DNA of 64,000 nucleotides, from assembly GCA_963827935.1 (NCBI GenBank), contig CAWHCN010000003.1:1-64000 (forward strand), read 5' to 3'. The notes beneath the pieces were generated by a model that saw nothing but the letters and a program-made list of their open reading frames with translations, was not told the origin of the DNA and ran no database searches. The DNA is from DATFNV01 sp963827935 (GTDB taxonomy: Bacteria > Planctomycetota > Planctomycetia > Gemmatales > Gemmataceae). The number at the start of each line of letters is the position of its first letter. The stretch's first letter is position 1. Both the position numbers and the translations under genes were made by a program. Of the stretch, positions 56,079 through 64,000 are shown in pieces.

Positions 56079-57104
56079 ATGCAGCCTGTGCCGACCATAC
56101 CCGGCTACGAATTGCTGGCTCCGCTCGGCGGCGGACCCATCTCCTGCGTCTACAGCGCGCGCGACGGCGAAAACGACAGCCCCTGTGCCGTCAAGGTACT
56201 TCGGGCAGAATGGGCCGACGATCCGGTCGCCATCAAGCTGCTCCAGCGCGAGGCCCGCGTCGGACTGTCGGTCCGCCATCCCCATCTGGTGCGGGTGCTG
56301 TTCGCCCACGTCCTGACGCCGCCCTACTTCCTGGTGATGGACCTGCTGCCCGGGCAGTCGCTGCGGCGGCGACTGCGGCGCGATTATCGCCTCGATGTTC
56401 ACACTAGCGTCTGGATCGCCCGCCAGACGGCCGAGGCGCTGACGGCCCTGCACCGCGCCGGCTTCGTCCACGGCGACATCAAGCCCGACAACGTCCGCCT
56501 GGTCGATGACGGCAATGCCGTGCTGATCGACCTGGGCTTTGCCCATCGCCCCGGCGAGAACAACGCCCTGCTGCGCGACGGCTATGTGCTGGGCACGGCC
56601 AACTACCTGGCTCCGGAGTTGTGCCGGCCGCAGCCGCACGGCGAGGCAGCCAGCGACCTGTTCAGCCTGGGGGTGACGCTGTTCGAGATGCTGACTGGCC
56701 AGCTCCCCTATCCGCCGGGTACGCTCGGCCAGACCTTCCGCCGCCACGGCTGCGATCCCCCAGCCGACGTGCGCCGCTGCGGAACGACTGTTCCCCGAGA
56801 GCTGGCCGAACTGGTGGATCGACTGCTGGCGCATCGGCCGGAGGAACGGCCGCGGGCATCGCAGGTGGTGCGGCAATTGATTGGGCTGGAGATTGCGGCG
56901 TTGCGGCGGCGCGGCATGACGTCCGAGCCGGGCGTCGCGACGCTTTGCAGCACCTCGCGAAGCCGCGAGTCGGCTCATTCCGTCAAATCCCCCTCCGTGA
57001 GGAGGTTAAACCCGGCGGTGGTCAGGGTGCGGCTGGCGGTTTCCAGGTCCTCGACGCGGATGGCGACCGCGGCCCGGCCGCCGGGACCGACCAGAAGCGG
57101 ATAG
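56079..57104 (+). CDS. Serine/threonine protein kinase
   Basis: From ATG 56079 (MQPVPTIPGYELLAPLGGGP). Kinase landmarks: Gly loop in LLAPLGGGPISCVYSARD, CAVKVLRAEW (Lys), FVHGDIKPDNVRLVDDGNA (catalytic loop, HGD in place of HRD), IDLGFAHR (DLG in place of DFG), GTANYLAPELCRPQ and SDLFSLGVTLFEMLTGQLPY. Domain ends near RASQVVRQLIGLEIAALRRR (about 56910). The remaining 60 residues run antisense into the ACT gene, so the true stop may be earlier and a shift is possible. No transmembrane or sensor domain. HGD/DLG variants keep the essential Asp residues, so activity is plausible. Confidence 0.75.
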   Translation: MQPVPTIPGYELLAPLGGGPISCVYSARDGENDSPCAVKVLRAEWADDPVAIKLLQREARVGLSVRHPHLVRVLFAHVLTPPYFLVMDLLPGQSLRRRLRRDYRLDVHTSVWIARQTAEALTALHRAGFVHGDIKPDNVRLVDDGNAVLIDLGFAHRPGENNALLRDGYVLGTANYLAPELCRPQPHGEAASDLFSLGVTLFEMLTGQLPYPPGTLGQTFRRHGCDPPADVRRCGTTVPRELAELVDRLLAHRPEERPRASQVVRQLIGLEIAALRRRGMTSEPGVATLCSTSRSRESAHSVKSPSVRRLNPAVVRVRLAVSRSSTRMATAARPPGPTRSG

Positions 57105-57470
57105 GCATAGTGGATGTTCATTTCGGCGCTCAGAGCGCCTTGCAAATCTGCAACAGCGGCTTGGGTCCGTCCGGCAGCTCCACGACCAGCAAGTCGCTTT
57201 CGGTGAAGGCCATCTTCGACTGCTGGATGATGTCGTAGGCCCGCTCCGGATCGCTCAGCACCAGGCGGATGATGGCGCAGTCGGCGGAGTCAACGACGGT
57301 CAGCGAGACGATGTGGATGTCGGTCGTTTCGAAGCGGCGGACGACGTTGAGCAGCCCGCCGACGCGGTTTTCGACGAAGATGTTGAACTGGCGCACGCTG
57401 GGCCAGTCGCGCCGCGCGCGGTCGAGAAGCCGACCCCTGCGCCGGCGCCTTCGTTTTCCCCGGTACTCAT
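56975..57470 (-). CDS. Tandem ACT-domain protein, two frameshifts
   Basis: ATG 57470 (MSTGENEGAGAGVGF), a shift at about 57425, then VRQFNIFVENRVGGLLNVVR and RFETTDIHIVSLTVVDSADC form the first ACT domain. A second shift at about 57132 (one C missing) leads to LSAEMNIHYAYPLLVGPGGR and AAVAIRVEDLETASRTLTTA, the second ACT domain, ending at 56975. About 165 residues. No catalytic domain is attached. ACT pairs of this kind bind amino acids and regulate enzymes; the target is unknown. Confidence 0.75.
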
Positions 57471-57560
57471 GCGACCTCCGGTCGGGTGAAGACGCTGTAC
57501 TTTACGCAACAGACGGAGGTTGAGTCAATTGCAGCGTGTTAAGGCGAGCGGCGGTACTTC

Positions 57561-57690
57561 TCCTCCCCTCGCCCTGGTACTCCGGGGAGAGGGGTCGGCG
57601 GCGAGGGGTTCTGGTCCGTGGGATTCAGCCGCCTCACCCCCAACCCTCTCCGCCGAGTACGGGGGAGTGGCCGCTCACGCTCCCGCCGTT
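57561..57690. repeat. REP-like palindrome
   Basis: CTCGCCCTGGTACTCCGGGG and its imperfect inverse CTCTCCGCCGAGTACGGGGG with spacer; same family as 48641-48753. It lies behind the peptidase gene (stop 57675) and before the ACT gene. Confidence 0.65.
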
Positions 57691-59682
57691 CGCTTAAGGC
57701 GACTCCCCCAGCGCACCTCGAACCGCAAATCGCCGCGCTCCCGCGCCGGTGGCACCACGAGCAGATAGCCGCTGCTCCGCCGCCCATCCCAGATGAACAC
57801 CCAGTTGCGCCCCGGCACCCGGCTGACCAGGCTGGGCATCCGCCCCGCGGCCGGCGGCGTCAGCCGGACCTCCGCGAAGAGCAATGGCACCAGCTGGTGC
57901 GTGTCCTCATCCTCCCCGGGGGTCACCAGGCCGGCCAGTCGGCCGTTGGGCCAGCTCCGGGCGAAGTGCTTCTCCGTCTTCATCGGCTCGTACATGTCGG
58001 CCGGGCGGGACAGGACGATCAGGTCGTCCTTCACCTGCTTCTGGACGCCGGGCAAGGCGTTGGCAGGCGGCGTGGGGTGAGGCAGCTTCAGCGTCGGGTC
58101 GCCCCAGAGGGTGAACGCCCAGGCCGAGCGCACATTGGCCCCCTTCAGCTTGGCCTTGTCGCCCAGCCGCTTCTCCTTGAGCTGCGAGTAAGCAAGCAGA
58201 AAGTTCTTCCCCTGCCGCAGCGCCCCGCCCAGCGGTTGGTCGTCGTACAGGGCGGCATCGAAGAAGGCCAGCGTGAAGGCGCCGCCGGTGCCGGAGTAGG
58301 TTCGCGTCGAGGAGCCGACCACCGCCACGGCCCCCCGCCGGAAGAGCGGCTGCGTTTCGGCCTCGTTCAGCGCCAGGCAGCTTTGCAGGAAGGCCAGCGA
58401 AGGCCTCAGCGGTTCGGTCCAAGTCGGCACCTTGAAGTCGTCCACCATCGTGCGGTAATGCCCCTCCCACAGGAACAGGTCGGCCTCCGGCAGCAGCTTG
58501 CGCAGCTTGTCGGGTTCGACATCTTCCTCGAACATGGCCATTGTCTCGTAGCCGCGGTTCTTCAGCTCGCGGGCCGTGTGGCGCGAGAACATCTTCGAGC
58601 AGCGGCAACCCACCGCCAGGATTGCTGGCGATCAGAGCGTGGCGTGGGCCAGTGCTGCCGGCCAGCAGCCGCTGCCGGGCCAGGGTCAGGGCGACGATGC
58701 CGGGGTCCGGGCTGAATAGCCGACCGGTGGCGAAGCTGAACGGGGCCTCGCCTTCAGGCGTCAGCGGCTCCATTTCGATGTCGGCATCCTTCCCCTCGGC
58801 GGGATTCTTGCGGCGCTCCATCGGAATGGCCTTGGGACTGGCCAGCAGAAGGAGCGTGTCGGCCTGCGCGAGATCGGGGTTCTTGACGGCAGCGCGGACC
58901 AGGTCGGCCGTGTTGTCGCCGGCCTCGTTGGTCAGCAGCAGAGCCGCCCGTCGTCCCAGGACCAGGCCCGGCGCCAGGCTCGATAGTCCGCCCCCCTTCT
59001 TGCCGTCGGCGGGGTTGGCGACGACGAGCACGTCGATCTTGCCCCGGCCGAGCTGCCTTCGCTGGTACTCCGCCGACACCGCCGCCGCATCGGCCAGCGG
59101 CAGGACCTTGACGCCCTTCAGGTCGCGGCAGGTGCCATCCGCTTCGCCGACCGCCAGCAGTTCGGTGGCTTTCCACCCGGCGACCCGCCGGCGCAGCTCA
59201 TCGGCCTCGCCGTCGCGCCCGCTCAGGACAAACAGCGGCACCCGGGCCACTCCAGCCAGGCAGGCGGCGTGCAGCAATTGCCCGCGCGGCCGATCCGGAC
59301 ACACCACCACCCGCTCCGCCTGCGGAAACAGGGCCTCCCATTCCAGGGCCGGCGCCAGCGACACCCCGAGCCGGCGCTTGCGCTCGGCGGCTGTATCCGG
59401 GAAGGTGCCGACCGGGACGACGCGATCGGGACGATAGGCCGCTAAAAACCCCTTCAGGTACGGTCCGGTGGCCGGCGTGTCGAGCAGAACGACAGGCGGC
59501 GCCTCGCCGGTGGACACGGCGGAGGTGAGGGCGATCAGCCCCCGATCCGGGAGCTGGCCGACGAGGTAGACAACGCGAGCCGGTGCCGCTGAGTCGGCCG
59601 CGGTATAGGCCCGCGGGGCCAGGGGAACGGCGAGAACGCCGAGCAGGATGAGCCCAGGCAGGGATCGCAATGGAAAACGCAC
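57675..59682 (-). CDS. Secreted C25-like cysteine peptidase, one frameshift
   Basis: From ATG 59682: signal peptide MRFPLRSLPGLILLGVLAVP (cleaved near APRAYTA). An N-terminal half of alternating strands and helices (VVLLDTPATGPYLKGFLAAY; VDVLVVANPAD-type) spans 350 residues. A one-base shift at about 58605 leads to the catalytic part: LFLWEGHYRTMVDDFKVP with a His after Gly, LAFLQSCLALNEAE with a Cys, and GAVAVVGSSTRTYSGTGGAF, the order His-Cys-Gly-rich strand seen in gingipain-type (C25) peptidases. The C-terminus is a beta domain (GRNWVFIWDGRRSSGYLLVV). Total about 668 residues. Secreted protease role is inferred from motifs. Confidence 0.65.
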
Positions 59683-59770
59683 GATGGAACTCCCTCGCTG
59701 CGCCGTGGCCCATAACCTGCCACCCAGGATAGCCGGTCCGCGGAGGCGACGCTAGGAGGGGCGAGTTCCT
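59683..59770. repeat. Direct repeat, left copy
   Basis: GATGGAACTCCCTCGC to GGAGGGGCGAGTTC is repeated with about 10 mismatches at 60571-60660. Here it is the promoter region of the peptidase gene; the second copy lies beyond the methyltransferase-like remnant. Confidence 0.75.
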
Positions 59771-59861
59771 CGCCGGTGTTTCATCTCCGCGGGAGTGCCC
59801 GCAACCGAAGGGGAGCGCCTGCGGGGGGTAGCTGAAGTCGCCAGACTTCAGAGGATTCCCT

Positions 59862-60141
59862 CATGTCCAGGCCGACATCAACAAAGCGCCGTTCCGCTCG
59901 GCCGCCTTTCGGGAGGTCTACCTTGAAAAACTCCCCTACGATGCCTTTACGGGGCCGCACCGCGGTGCCATAAAGGAGGTGGCCCGCCTGCTGTGCCCGG
60001 GCGGCCGCCTCGTGATCGAGACCGGGGCGGCTGCGCCCCTGGCTCAGCTATTTATGGGACCTGCGCCTGGCCGGCTTCCGGTCCGTCCGCGTGACGCATA
60101 AGGGATACCTGCGGATCACTTGCCGGCTCGGAGGAACCTGA
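59862..60141 (+). pseudogene. Methyltransferase-like C-terminal domain fragment
   Basis: Frame: VQADINKAPFRSAAFREVYL, EKLPYDAFTGPHRGAIKEVA and RLLCPGGRLVIETGA resemble the second half of a Rossmann methyltransferase fold (…RLLxPGGRLVIETG). A shift at about 60046 leads to RYLWDLRLAGFRSVRVTHKG and the stop TGA 60139-60141, which abuts the ATG of the next gene. The N-terminal part, including the SAM loop, is missing. This is how the toxin domain of a polymorphic toxin looks when its body is lost; alternative: plain decayed methyltransferase. Confidence 0.5.
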
Positions 60142-60450
60142 ATGACGACGCGCGCCTACTGTCGCTGTAACAGCGGCCATTACTTCAGCGGCGAATTCTG
60201 CCCCTTCGACGGTTGGTCGTCGTCGGCTTCCCGGGAACTGACCGAGGCCGCCGAGCGCCTGAACCGGTGCCATCGCGAACTCTCGCTGGAGGAGTTGCGC
60301 AAGGCTGGCGTCAGCCAGGCGACGCTCACCCGGACAATCGTGGTGGCCTTCGGCTGCAGTGATTCGGCCTTTGAGGCCGTTTCGCCCTTGGAGTACGTGG
60401 TGAACGGCGAAGCGAAGGCGGTGCGCGAACTGGATCGGAGCTTCAAGTAG
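60142..60450 (+). CDS. Hypothetical protein, possible immunity or partner protein
   Basis: 102 residues from ATG 60142, directly after the preceding stop, with GGAGG 8 nt upstream. CRCNSGHYFSGEFCPFDGWS holds three Cys and one His and may bind zinc. Then helices SRELTEAAERLNRCHRELSL and EELRKAGVSQATLTRTIVVA. Tight coupling to the methyltransferase-like fragment suggests a functional pair. Function unknown. Confidence 0.55.
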   Translation: MTTRAYCRCNSGHYFSGEFCPFDGWSSSASRELTEAAERLNRCHRELSLEELRKAGVSQATLTRTIVVAFGCSDSAFEAVSPLEYVVNGEAKAVRELDRSFK

Positions 60451-60570
60451 GAGGCCGGGCGGGGAGTGCGCCAGGCCGCCGTGCCCGAGCAAGAAACGGG
60501 AAAGGAATTGGCGCGCACCAGCACGCGCATCGGGACTGCTGCGAAAAGCACGCTGGCCCCGTTGCGTTCC

Positions 60571-60660
60571 CGATGGAACTCCCTCGCCGCGCAGTGGCTC
60601 CGTAACCTGCCACCCAGGAGAGCCGGTCCGCGGAGGTGACGCCAGGAGGGGGGGCGAGTT
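60571..60660. repeat. Direct repeat, right copy
   Basis: Matches 59683-59770 in the same orientation with about 10 differences. Here no peptidase gene follows on the left, so it is a duplicated upstream region. Confidence 0.75.
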
Positions 60661-60667
60661 CGGCGGC

Positions 60668-60762
60668 GTTCTCATTCGATACCATGTAGGCAACGGGGTA
60701 TCGGAGGTGGTACAAGTCTCCGTCAGGTAGGACACCCTTAACCTGATCACGGAGACCGAAGA
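60668..60762 (+). ncRNA. Structured leader of IS110, candidate bridge RNA
   Basis: Between the left side and the transposase ATG: GATACC...GGTATC (60678-60703) and GTCTCCGTCAGGT...ACCTGATCACGGAGAC (60716-60756) can form two hairpins with unpaired loops. IS110 elements encode a bridge RNA in the left non-coding end; this position and structure fit, but no RNA evidence exists here. Confidence 0.4.
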
Positions 60763-61935
60763 ATGGCTACGACAAAGACCCTGTATGTCGCCTTCGAGCT
60801 GGGCCAGGACAAGTGGCTGCTGGGCTTCGCGACCGAGGCTGCCGAGAAGCCGCGCATCCGCTCGATGCCGGCACGCAGCCTGGCCAAACTGCAGGAGGAG
60901 ATCGCCAAGGCCAAGGCCCGCTTTGGACTGCCCGGGGACGCTCCGGTCCGCACCTGCTACGAGGCGGGCCGCGACGGGTTCTGGCTGCACCGGGCCCTGA
61001 CGGCTCGCGGCATCGACAATGTCATCGTGGACTCCAGCTCCATCGAGGTGGACCGGCGCAGCAAGCGGATCAAGACCGATCCGGTGGACGCGGCCAAGCT
61101 GCTCAACCTGCTGTGCCGTTATCACGGCGGGGAGCGCAAGGTGTGGCGGGTGGTGCAGGTGCCGGCTGTGGCCGACGAGGACGGTCGGCAACTGCACCGC
61201 GGGCTGAAGGACCTGCAACGGCAGCAGACGGAGTGCAGCAATCGCATCCTGGGCCTCTTGGCGTCGCAGGGTCTGACGGCGGCGGTGGACGCCGACTTGC
61301 GCACGACGTTGGCGGGTCTGCGTGACTGGGCCGATCGGCCGCTGCCGGCGGGTTTGCAGCAGCGGATTCTGCAGGAGTTCGCGGTGTGGGAGGCGTTGCA
61401 CCGGCAGGTGCGCGACGCGGCCAACGAGCAAGAGCGACGTTTGCGCGAGGACAAGGCGCCGTACCTGGACCAGGTGCGTCGGCTCATGGGTCTGAAGGCG
61501 GTTGGCGTGCGCAGTGCCTGGATCTTGGTGATGGAGCTGTTCAGCTGGCGGGGCATCCGGAACGGCAAGGAACTGGGGGCGCTGGTGGGTCTGGTGCCGA
61601 TGCCGTACAACAGCGGCCAAAGCGAGCGTGAGCAGGGGATCAGCAAGGCGGGCAACAAGCACGTGCGGGCGTTGATCGTGGAGCTGGCCTGGCTGTGGTT
61701 GCGTTGGCAGCCGGGGAGTGCGCTGAGTCAGTGGTACGCGCGGCGTTTCGGCGGGGGAAACAAGCGCGCGCGGAAGGTGGGGATCGTGGCCCTGGCGCGG
61801 AAGCTGCTGATCGCCTTGTGGCGATACCTGGAGCACGGGGAGCTGCCGGTGGGAGCGGTGGAGAAGGACTGGCGTCTGCTAGTGGATTCGACGGCGCGGC
61901 GTCATGCGAAGGAGGCGGCAGCGGTGGTGGTGTGA
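60763..61935 (+). CDS. IS110-family transposase (DEDD recombinase)
   Basis: 390 residues from ATG 60763. N-terminal RuvC-like domain: TLYVAFELGQDKWLLGF (Asp), VRTCYEAGRDGFWLHRAL (Glu), RIKTDPVDAAKLLNLLCR (Asp-Asp). C-terminal Tnp domain: LDQVRRLMGLKAVGVRSAWI and ALVGLVPMPYNSGQSEREQG then ISKAGNKHVRALIVELAW with the nucleophile Ser region. Intact. IS110 elements make no ordinary inverted repeats or target duplications, so element limits are not set here; they likely include the structured leader and part of the 3' region. Confidence 0.9.
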   Translation: MATTKTLYVAFELGQDKWLLGFATEAAEKPRIRSMPARSLAKLQEEIAKAKARFGLPGDAPVRTCYEAGRDGFWLHRALTARGIDNVIVDSSSIEVDRRSKRIKTDPVDAAKLLNLLCRYHGGERKVWRVVQVPAVADEDGRQLHRGLKDLQRQQTECSNRILGLLASQGLTAAVDADLRTTLAGLRDWADRPLPAGLQQRILQEFAVWEALHRQVRDAANEQERRLREDKAPYLDQVRRLMGLKAVGVRSAWILVMELFSWRGIRNGKELGALVGLVPMPYNSGQSEREQGISKAGNKHVRALIVELAWLWLRWQPGSALSQWYARRFGGGNKRARKVGIVALARKLLIALWRYLEHGELPVGAVEKDWRLLVDSTARRHAKEAAAVVV

Positions 61936-62858
61936 GGTGAGGTGTGGTGCGCTGGTGTGAGCGACAAGAGCGATCCGATGAGGATCTGATAGCACGGCAA
62001 CAGCCGTCGCTGGGGTAGGGGCTGAGGGGTCGGAGAGAGCCGCCGTTGTGCCGCCGGGTGATCCTGCGAAGGCACCGTTCGTTCGATGGGTGGGCTCTTG
62101 CTTGTGGCGTGCCGGACGCCAGTGGGCGTATACGGTAGCAGGTGCCTGGGACCGTGGCCGGTCCCACACGGATAGACGGTAGTCCGGGCGTTCGTGCCTG
62201 GACCGAGACACGCCAGCCGACCGGTGTTAGTGGCCCGTGCCGCGGTGGTGGTTCCGCGTGTGAGGAAGCATTCTTTCTCCGCCGCCGTTCTCCCCCCGCT
62301 CTCGTGAGGGGAGAGCGGCGGCGGAGAAAGAATGCTGGGGCAGAGAGCGGCGGGGAGGCGGTCAGCGAACGGCAGGAGGCCGGCGGCGTGGACGGAGCGC
62401 GCCGGCCGGGACAAAGTGAAAAAGATGCCTGATGGGGCTTGACTGTCAACCTCATAGACGGCGGGAGGGAAGCGCCCTTCAAACAACAGGTTTTCCCGCA
62501 GCATGACCCGTGTCCGTTCGTTGATGTTGAGTACCTGGACCGTCACCATGCCGCACTTCGTTTTGCCGACCAGGGTCGTCTGTTCCCAGCGGAAGTGACG
62601 GTTCCAATTCTGTTTTCGCGGATTGAACAGCGGGTAGAGCTTCCCACGGAGCAGCCCCGACAGATTGGGGCCTTTGGCCCAGTTGCATTCCGCGCAGGCG
62701 AAGCAAAGGGCCAGTGGATCGTCGGTGCCGCCGTGCTGTCTGGCGACGATGTGCTCGACGTGGAACGCCAAGAAATCGGCGTCGTCCTCATGCAGGCGGC
62801 AGTATTCACAGCGACGGCCGGCCCGCTCCCGGACGAAGGCCCGGAGAGCGGCTTCCAT
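61902..62858 (-). CDS. HNH endonuclease
   Basis: From ATG 62858. The HNH domain is within the first 125 residues: GRRCEYCRLHEDDADFLAFH, VEHIVARQHGGTDDPLALCF (His-His metal/catalytic pair) and CAECNWAKGPNLSGLL (Cys pair closing the zinc site), then NWNRHFRWEQTTLVGKTKCG. The conserved part ends near MLRENLLFEGRFPP (about 62475). Beyond it the frame stays open to 61902, inside IS110, with no conserved residues; the original stop was probably lost, so the listed 3' end is uncertain. Start overlaps the stop of its small partner (TAATG). Confidence 0.8.
   Translation of the reverse strand: MEAALRAFVRERAGRRCEYCRLHEDDADFLAFHVEHIVARQHGGTDDPLALCFACAECNWAKGPNLSGLLRGKLYPLFNPRKQNWNRHFRWEQTTLVGKTKCGMVTVQVLNINERTRVMLRENLLFEGRFPPAVYEVDSQAPSGIFFTLSRPARSVHAAGLLPFADRLPAALCPSILSPPPLSPHESGGRTAAEKECFLTRGTTTAARATNTGRLACLGPGTNARTTVYPCGTGHGPRHLLPYTPTGVRHATSKSPPIERTVPSQDHPAAQRRLSPTPQPLPQRRLLPCYQILIGSLLSLTPAHHTSPHTTTAAASFA
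61936..62267. other. IS110 3' region and flank
   Basis: About 330 bp with no gene that I trust on the plus strand. The leftward HNH frame stays open through it but has no conserved residues here. The right end of IS110 must lie in this stretch. Confidence 0.4.
62268..62335. terminator. Perfect 20-bp hairpin
   Basis: GCATTCTTTCTCCGCCGCCG (62268-62287) and its exact inverse (62316-62335), with a second inner pairing CTCCCC/GGGGAG. It lies in the leftward HNH reading frame downstream of its conserved part, as a terminator would. Confidence 0.65.
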
Positions 62859-63127
62859 TAGTCACCTGGCGAAGCGGCAAGAAGTTGTCGAGCCTTGGAC
62901 TTGAGGATGGCGACGAAGGTGCCGTAGGAAACGACCCTGCCGTATTCGGCCTCTTCGCCCGGTGTCAACAGTCCCTGCCCATGGCGTGCAGCAAAATCTT
63001 CAACGAGGGCTTGCAGGTTCGGGTCGGCCTTCAAGGCTAGCAGCCGGCGGGCCGATTCCGGGGTCAAGCACTCACCCAGAGGCGCCAGGAGGCGGTCAAG
63101 AGCTGAGGCTGCTTTCGCGGTTTTCAT
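62858..63127 (-). CDS. Small partner protein of the HNH nuclease
   Basis: 89 residues from ATG 63127 (MKTAKAASALDRLLAPLGEC, then LTPESARRLLALKADPNLQA). All-helical, with GLLTPGEEAEYGRVVSYGTF in the middle and a basic C-terminal helix. It is coupled by TAATG to the HNH gene, an arrangement I recall from many planctomycete HNH cassettes. It could be an antitoxin-like or specificity partner; this is inference from linkage. Confidence 0.65.
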   Translation of the reverse strand: MKTAKAASALDRLLAPLGECLTPESARRLLALKADPNLQALVEDFAARHGQGLLTPGEEAEYGRVVSYGTFVAILKSKARQLLAASPGD

Positions 63128-63367
63128 GGTGGAATTATACCAAATCGGCGGAAGCCACTGGATGAAATTCTAGCACGTCGTCTGGTCGTCGCAAGGGACT
63201 GTCCGGCCCCAGCCCTGCTCGTGAGAAAGTCCCTCGCCGACGTGCCCGCCATCGTCAAGAGCATCGATATTGTCACGGGGGCGATTGACGGGTGAGCCTG
63301 ATCGCCGCAAGAGGAACGGTTTCTACGGCCAGCCGATTTCAGGCAGCGACCAGCTTATTTGCCCGAG
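63128..63367. other. Intergenic region with a short gene remnant
   Basis: A plus-strand reading KSLADVPAIVKSIDIVTGAI ends at TGA 63294-63296 and looks like the tail of a lost gene. No other structure seen. Confidence 0.35.
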
Positions 63368-64000
63368 CTAAAGCGGCTCCGTCGTGTCGGCGAGTTGATT
63401 GACCAGTTTGCGACACTCCTCCGCCGAATCGAATTGACACTCTTCCCGCAGCCATGCGGGAGTCCTCTGCTGTTGATGCAGGCGGCGGGCGGCGTGAAAT
63501 CGGCAGTTTTCGCACGGCGTTAACGCATAGACGATGACGCCGAGTTGGGAACAATCCGCCTCCGTATTATTCTCAAGAACATCGTTGACCGCCGTCAGCA
63601 GCCAGTGCAGTTCGCAAGCATCCTCAGGAAGTTCCAGCGCGTCCAGGATAAGTCGCTCGTCACCCTGCTGGTAGTTATTGATGAACAGGCCTGCCACGTA
63701 GCCGTCTCGCAAGCCCTCTTGAAGCTCGGCCAGCGCGAGGGCACGGACACGCGGATCGGCATTCTTCCGCAAGGCATGGAAGGCCTTATGTCGAATTTCT
63801 CCGTCGTCGTGCCGACAGAATTCGATGAAACGGGCATCGAACTCGGGCAGTGCGCGGGCGGCAAAGACGCTAATAAGGTTCCAGATGACCAGAGGCTCTC
63901 TTACGGTCCAGAGTCGCTGGAGCACCGCTTGCAACTCGGGTTCGCTGGCGTGCATGCCCCACCCGCGAAACCAGTAGCACTTCGTGTCACCCTCTGCTGC
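63368..64000 (-). CDS. HEAT-like repeat protein, 5' end beyond the window
   Basis: The frame is open to the right edge. Upstream of the internal ATG at 63955 it reads TKCYWFRGWGMHASEPELQA, which looks coding, so the start lies outside. Helical pairs follow: EFDARFIEFCRHDDGEIRHK, AFHALRKNADPRVRALALAE, LQEGLRDGYVAGLFINNYQQ and a Cys pair LTPCENCRFHAARRLHQQQ. At least 210 residues. Such HEAT proteins often act as immunity or scaffold proteins; the role here is unknown. Confidence 0.65.
   Translation of the reverse strand, partial: AAEGDTKCYWFRGWGMHASEPELQAVLQRLWTVREPLVIWNLISVFAARALPEFDARFIEFCRHDDGEIRHKAFHALRKNADPRVRALALAELQEGLRDGYVAGLFINNYQQGDERLILDALELPEDACELHWLLTAVNDVLENNTEADCSQLGVIVYALTPCENCRFHAARRLHQQQRTPAWLREECQFDSAEECRKLVNQLADTTEPL

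Noticed and set aside
54594..57104. A single 836-residue frame joining permease and kinase
   Set aside because: The joining stretch 55825-56078 is low-complexity, the permease ends properly in another frame at 55824, and the kinase has its own start at 56079. Not a fusion protein.
61902..62470. C-terminal extension of the HNH protein
   Set aside because: Pro/Arg/Thr-rich, runs through a hairpin and into IS110 antisense; treated as read-through, not a domain.

Overview
GC-rich bacterial DNA that I read as chromosome of a Gemmataceae-type planctomycete. The basis is a planctomycete PSCyt1/WD40 protein, several ECF sigma factors, Hanks-type kinases, PQQ/WD40-like secreted proteins, pilB/pilT motor genes with a membrane-anchored ATPase, zinc-ribbon/HEAT proteins, HNH nuclease cassettes and a very high load of insertion sequences. 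No database search was possible; family names rest on motifs I could read.

Layout. 1-0.8 kb: remains of an integrative element (excisionase-like HTH, zinc-ribbon protein). 1.1-8.4 kb: a zinc-ribbon/HEAT gene broken by an IS630 element, a 120-bp MITE and an inverted pair of IS1634-like copies (A, B). 8.4-16.2 kb: chromosomal genes (HTH protein, BshB1-like deacetylase, XerC-like recombinase, thioredoxin-fold protein, PEGA lipoprotein, ECF sigma, nucleotide cyclase). 16.3-26 kb: mobile-rich zone with ISKra4, IS701, a second IS630, an uncharacterised possibly mobile gene family, a truncated kinase and a TIR-domain protein. 26.5-33.6 kb: a tyrosine integrase gene next to tRNA-Ser(GCU), split by a four-element nest (IS1634-like C, carrying IS1634-like D at its edge and a MITE and IS66 inside). 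33.6-59.7 kb: mostly chromosomal genes: hydrolases, MEMO/AmmeMemoRadiSam B, WD40 cytochrome, small lipoproteins, sigma/anti-sigma pair, PQQ protein, a membrane sensor fused to a sigma-54 activator, CvpA-pilB-pilT, hisF, MFS permease, kinase, ACT-domain protein and C25-like peptidase. 59.7-64 kb: a possible toxin/immunity remnant, an IS110, an HNH nuclease with its small partner, and a HEAT-like gene running off the edge.

Two features cut across the window. First, many single-copy host genes carry one or more single-base frameshifts while their reading is otherwise well conserved; this is either assembly indel error or real decay and must be settled from reads. Such genes are given over their full inferred span. 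Second, perfect or near-perfect palindromes of 20-40 bp arms sit at many gene ends, and related palindromes appear inside the coding regions of hisF and of the sigma-54 activator.

The strongest candidates for undescribed biology are the MITE family with 18-bp inverted ends and 4-bp target duplications, the nested IS series in the integrase, the unknown winged-helix-ended protein family at 19.6-22.7 kb, and the palindrome inserted into a loop of HisF.
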